The position numbers and the translations under genes are program-made. Shown in pieces: positions 5,203 to 6,246 of a stretch of DNA of 6,246 bases (its first letter is position 1; each line of letters starts with the position of its first letter). The stretch is from Spartobacteria bacterium UBA6821 (GTDB lineage: Bacteria; Verrucomicrobiota; Verrucomicrobiia; Chthoniobacterales; UBA6821), in the NCBI GenBank assembly GCA_002452515.1, contig DKEN01000045.1:14796-21041 (forward strand), in the 5' to 3' direction. The notes beneath the pieces were generated by a model that worked only from the letters and a program-made list of their open reading frames with translations, did not search any database and had not been told where the DNA came from.

Positions 5203-6246
5203 TCAGCTTTTCCCCGTCAGCACCTCAGCGAGTGAACGCAGGTTGAATGGTTTGCTAAGATAATAATTCATACCCGCTTTAAAACACTCATTGCGGATGT
5301 CGGCACTTATATTTGCTGTCAAGGCGACTATCAAGATCGGCACTACCGACGGATTGCTCAACTCCAGAGCACGAATTCTCTTGGTCGTGGTAATTCCATC
5401 CATGATGGGCATTTGGAGATCCATAAAGATCAGATCTATCTTCTGCTTCTCAAGAACAGCAAGAGCCTCCTCTCCATGGGCCGCCGTCAGGACATCCTCA
5501 TAGCCAAGTTTTCCAAGTTGCATGAGTGCCAGTTTGAGATTCAGGGGATTGTCTTCCACAATGAGGATTCTGGTTGGGAAACGCTTGGCAAAACCTTTGT
5601 CCAGGATTCCTAATTCTGATTCATCCGATGTTCCTGCCATCTTCGTGGAAGTGTCTTCAGAAAGACTGAGATCAAAGGAGAAGATGCTCCCCTTGCCCAC
5701 CTGACTTTCCAAGGAAATGGAGGAACCCATTTTTTCAAGTAGACGATTTGCAATCGTTAACCCCATGCCGATACCGTCATATTTCCTGGAGAGGGAACTG
5801 TCTCCCTGGGTGAACGGCAGAAAGATTTTCTCCCTCTCATTTTCCGGTATGCCAGCACCGGTATCCTCAACCTCAAAATGTATCCGGAAGTAATCTCCTT
5901 CCTGTGAAGCAAGACTCACCCGCAGGGTGACTGTGCCAGTGTCCGTAAATTTCACGGCATTGCGAAGGAGATTGAGTAATACCTGCTGTATCCTTTCTGG
6001 ATCACCCAGAACCGTGCAAGGCACATTCTCTCCTACTAGAACGAAAAGCTTTAAATTTTTTTCTTTCGCCCCCGTCTCTACAAGGCGAATCGCCTTCCAG
6101 GCCAGTTCGGAGAGAGAGAACGGAATGGTTTGTAGCTTGAGTCCGCCACCCTCGACCCGGGTAAATTCAAGGATATCTTCTAAGATGCGAAGGAGGCTTT
6201 GCCCGCTAGATTGGATGATGTTGATTTTATCCCGGACATCTGGGGA
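5203..6246 (-). CDS. Hybrid sensor histidine kinase, C-terminal part (N-terminus beyond right edge)
   Basis: The frame is open to the right edge; 347 residues are visible. Visible residues 1-50 are the second helix of the HisKA dimerisation domain (SLLRILEDILEFTRVEGGGLKL). The phospho-accepting H-box, and any sensor or membrane part, lie outside the window. The HATPase domain follows: N-box LLNLLRNAVKFT with Asn96, G1 box DTGAGIP (128-134), F-box FLPFTQ, and G2 box YDGIGMGLTI (156-165), slightly unlike the usual GTGLGL. After a linker rich in Ser, Asp and Glu comes a receiver domain (about 225-347) with Glu231/Asp232, phospho-acceptor Asp276 (MDLQMP), Thr310 and Lys332 (SKPF). All essential residues are present, so it should be active. 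An internal GTG at 6024 is not the start, because HisKA sequence continues upstream. It ends 5 bp from the convergent regulator gene. A hybrid kinase ending in a receiver needs an HPt protein; one is encoded at 1571-1936. Confidence 0.95.
   Translation of the reverse strand, partial: SPDVRDKINIIQSSGQSLLRILEDILEFTRVEGGGLKLQTIPFSLSELAWKAIRLVETGAKEKNLKLFVLVGENVPCTVLGDPERIQQVLLNLLRNAVKFTDTGTVTLRVSLASQEGDYFRIHFEVEDTGAGIPENEREKIFLPFTQGDSSLSRKYDGIGMGLTIANRLLEKMGSSISLESQVGKGSIFSFDLSLSEDTSTKMAGTSDESELGILDKGFAKRFPTRILIVEDNPLNLKLALMQLGKLGYEDVLTAAHGEEALAVLEKQKIDLIFMDLQMPIMDGITTTKRIRALELSNPSVVPILIVALTANISADIRNECFKAGMNYYLSKPFNLRSLAEVLTGKS

Noticed and set aside
5203..6024. Reading the right-end gene as a short kinase fragment starting at GTG 6024
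   Set aside because: The same frame continues without a stop to the window edge and encodes the expected HisKA helix, so this is a larger hybrid kinase cut by the window.

Overview
This 6.2-kb chromosomal fragment carries six protein genes on both strands. None is a phage, transposon or plasmid gene, and no rRNA, tRNA or CRISPR array was seen. The base composition is moderate (roughly half GC by eye). The regulator at 4070-5197 joins a LacI-type sugar-binding domain to an AraC-type DNA-binding domain, an architecture especially common in Verrucomicrobiota and related PVC bacteria. The lutC/HPt gap holds a repeat of the 'GCGCAGAGACGC' style. Together these suggest a verrucomicrobial or similar environmental Gram-negative bacterium; this is inference, not proof.

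Layout from left to right. (1) Positions 2-1269, plus strand: the 3' part of lutB and the complete lutC, overlapping by 4 bp. They are the iron-sulfur and LUD subunits of the LutABC L-lactate-oxidising system; lutA should lie to the left, outside the window. (2) Positions 1270-1570: non-coding, with a GC-rich hairpin and a long imperfect inverted repeat. (3) Positions 1571-1936, minus strand: a small stand-alone histidine phosphotransfer (HPt) protein. (4) Positions 1999-4004, minus strand: gmd and fcl, a two-gene operon that converts GDP-mannose to GDP-L-fucose, the donor for fucose-containing polysaccharides or glycans. It is followed by a terminator-like hairpin. (5) Positions 4005-4069: a compact divergent promoter region with two adjacent 18-bp near-perfect palindromes. 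(6) Positions 4070-5197, plus strand: the XylR-like regulator. (7) From 5203 past the right edge, minus strand: a hybrid sensor histidine kinase (kinase core plus receiver domain), convergent with the regulator and separated from it by only 5 bp.

How the parts may work together. The gmd-fcl pair is a clear biosynthetic unit with key catalytic residues in place. Its divergent neighbour is a plausible sugar-responsive regulator acting on the shared 65-bp region. The HPt protein and the hybrid kinase are signalling parts that flank the GDP-fucose/regulator block and could belong to one phosphorelay, but nothing in the sequence proves they are partners.

The most interesting structure is the 4005-4078 control region. 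The two palindromes abut, predicted promoters for the opposing genes share overlapping -35 boxes, neither start has a Shine-Dalgarno sequence, and the predicted transcription starts fall at or within a few bases of the start codons.
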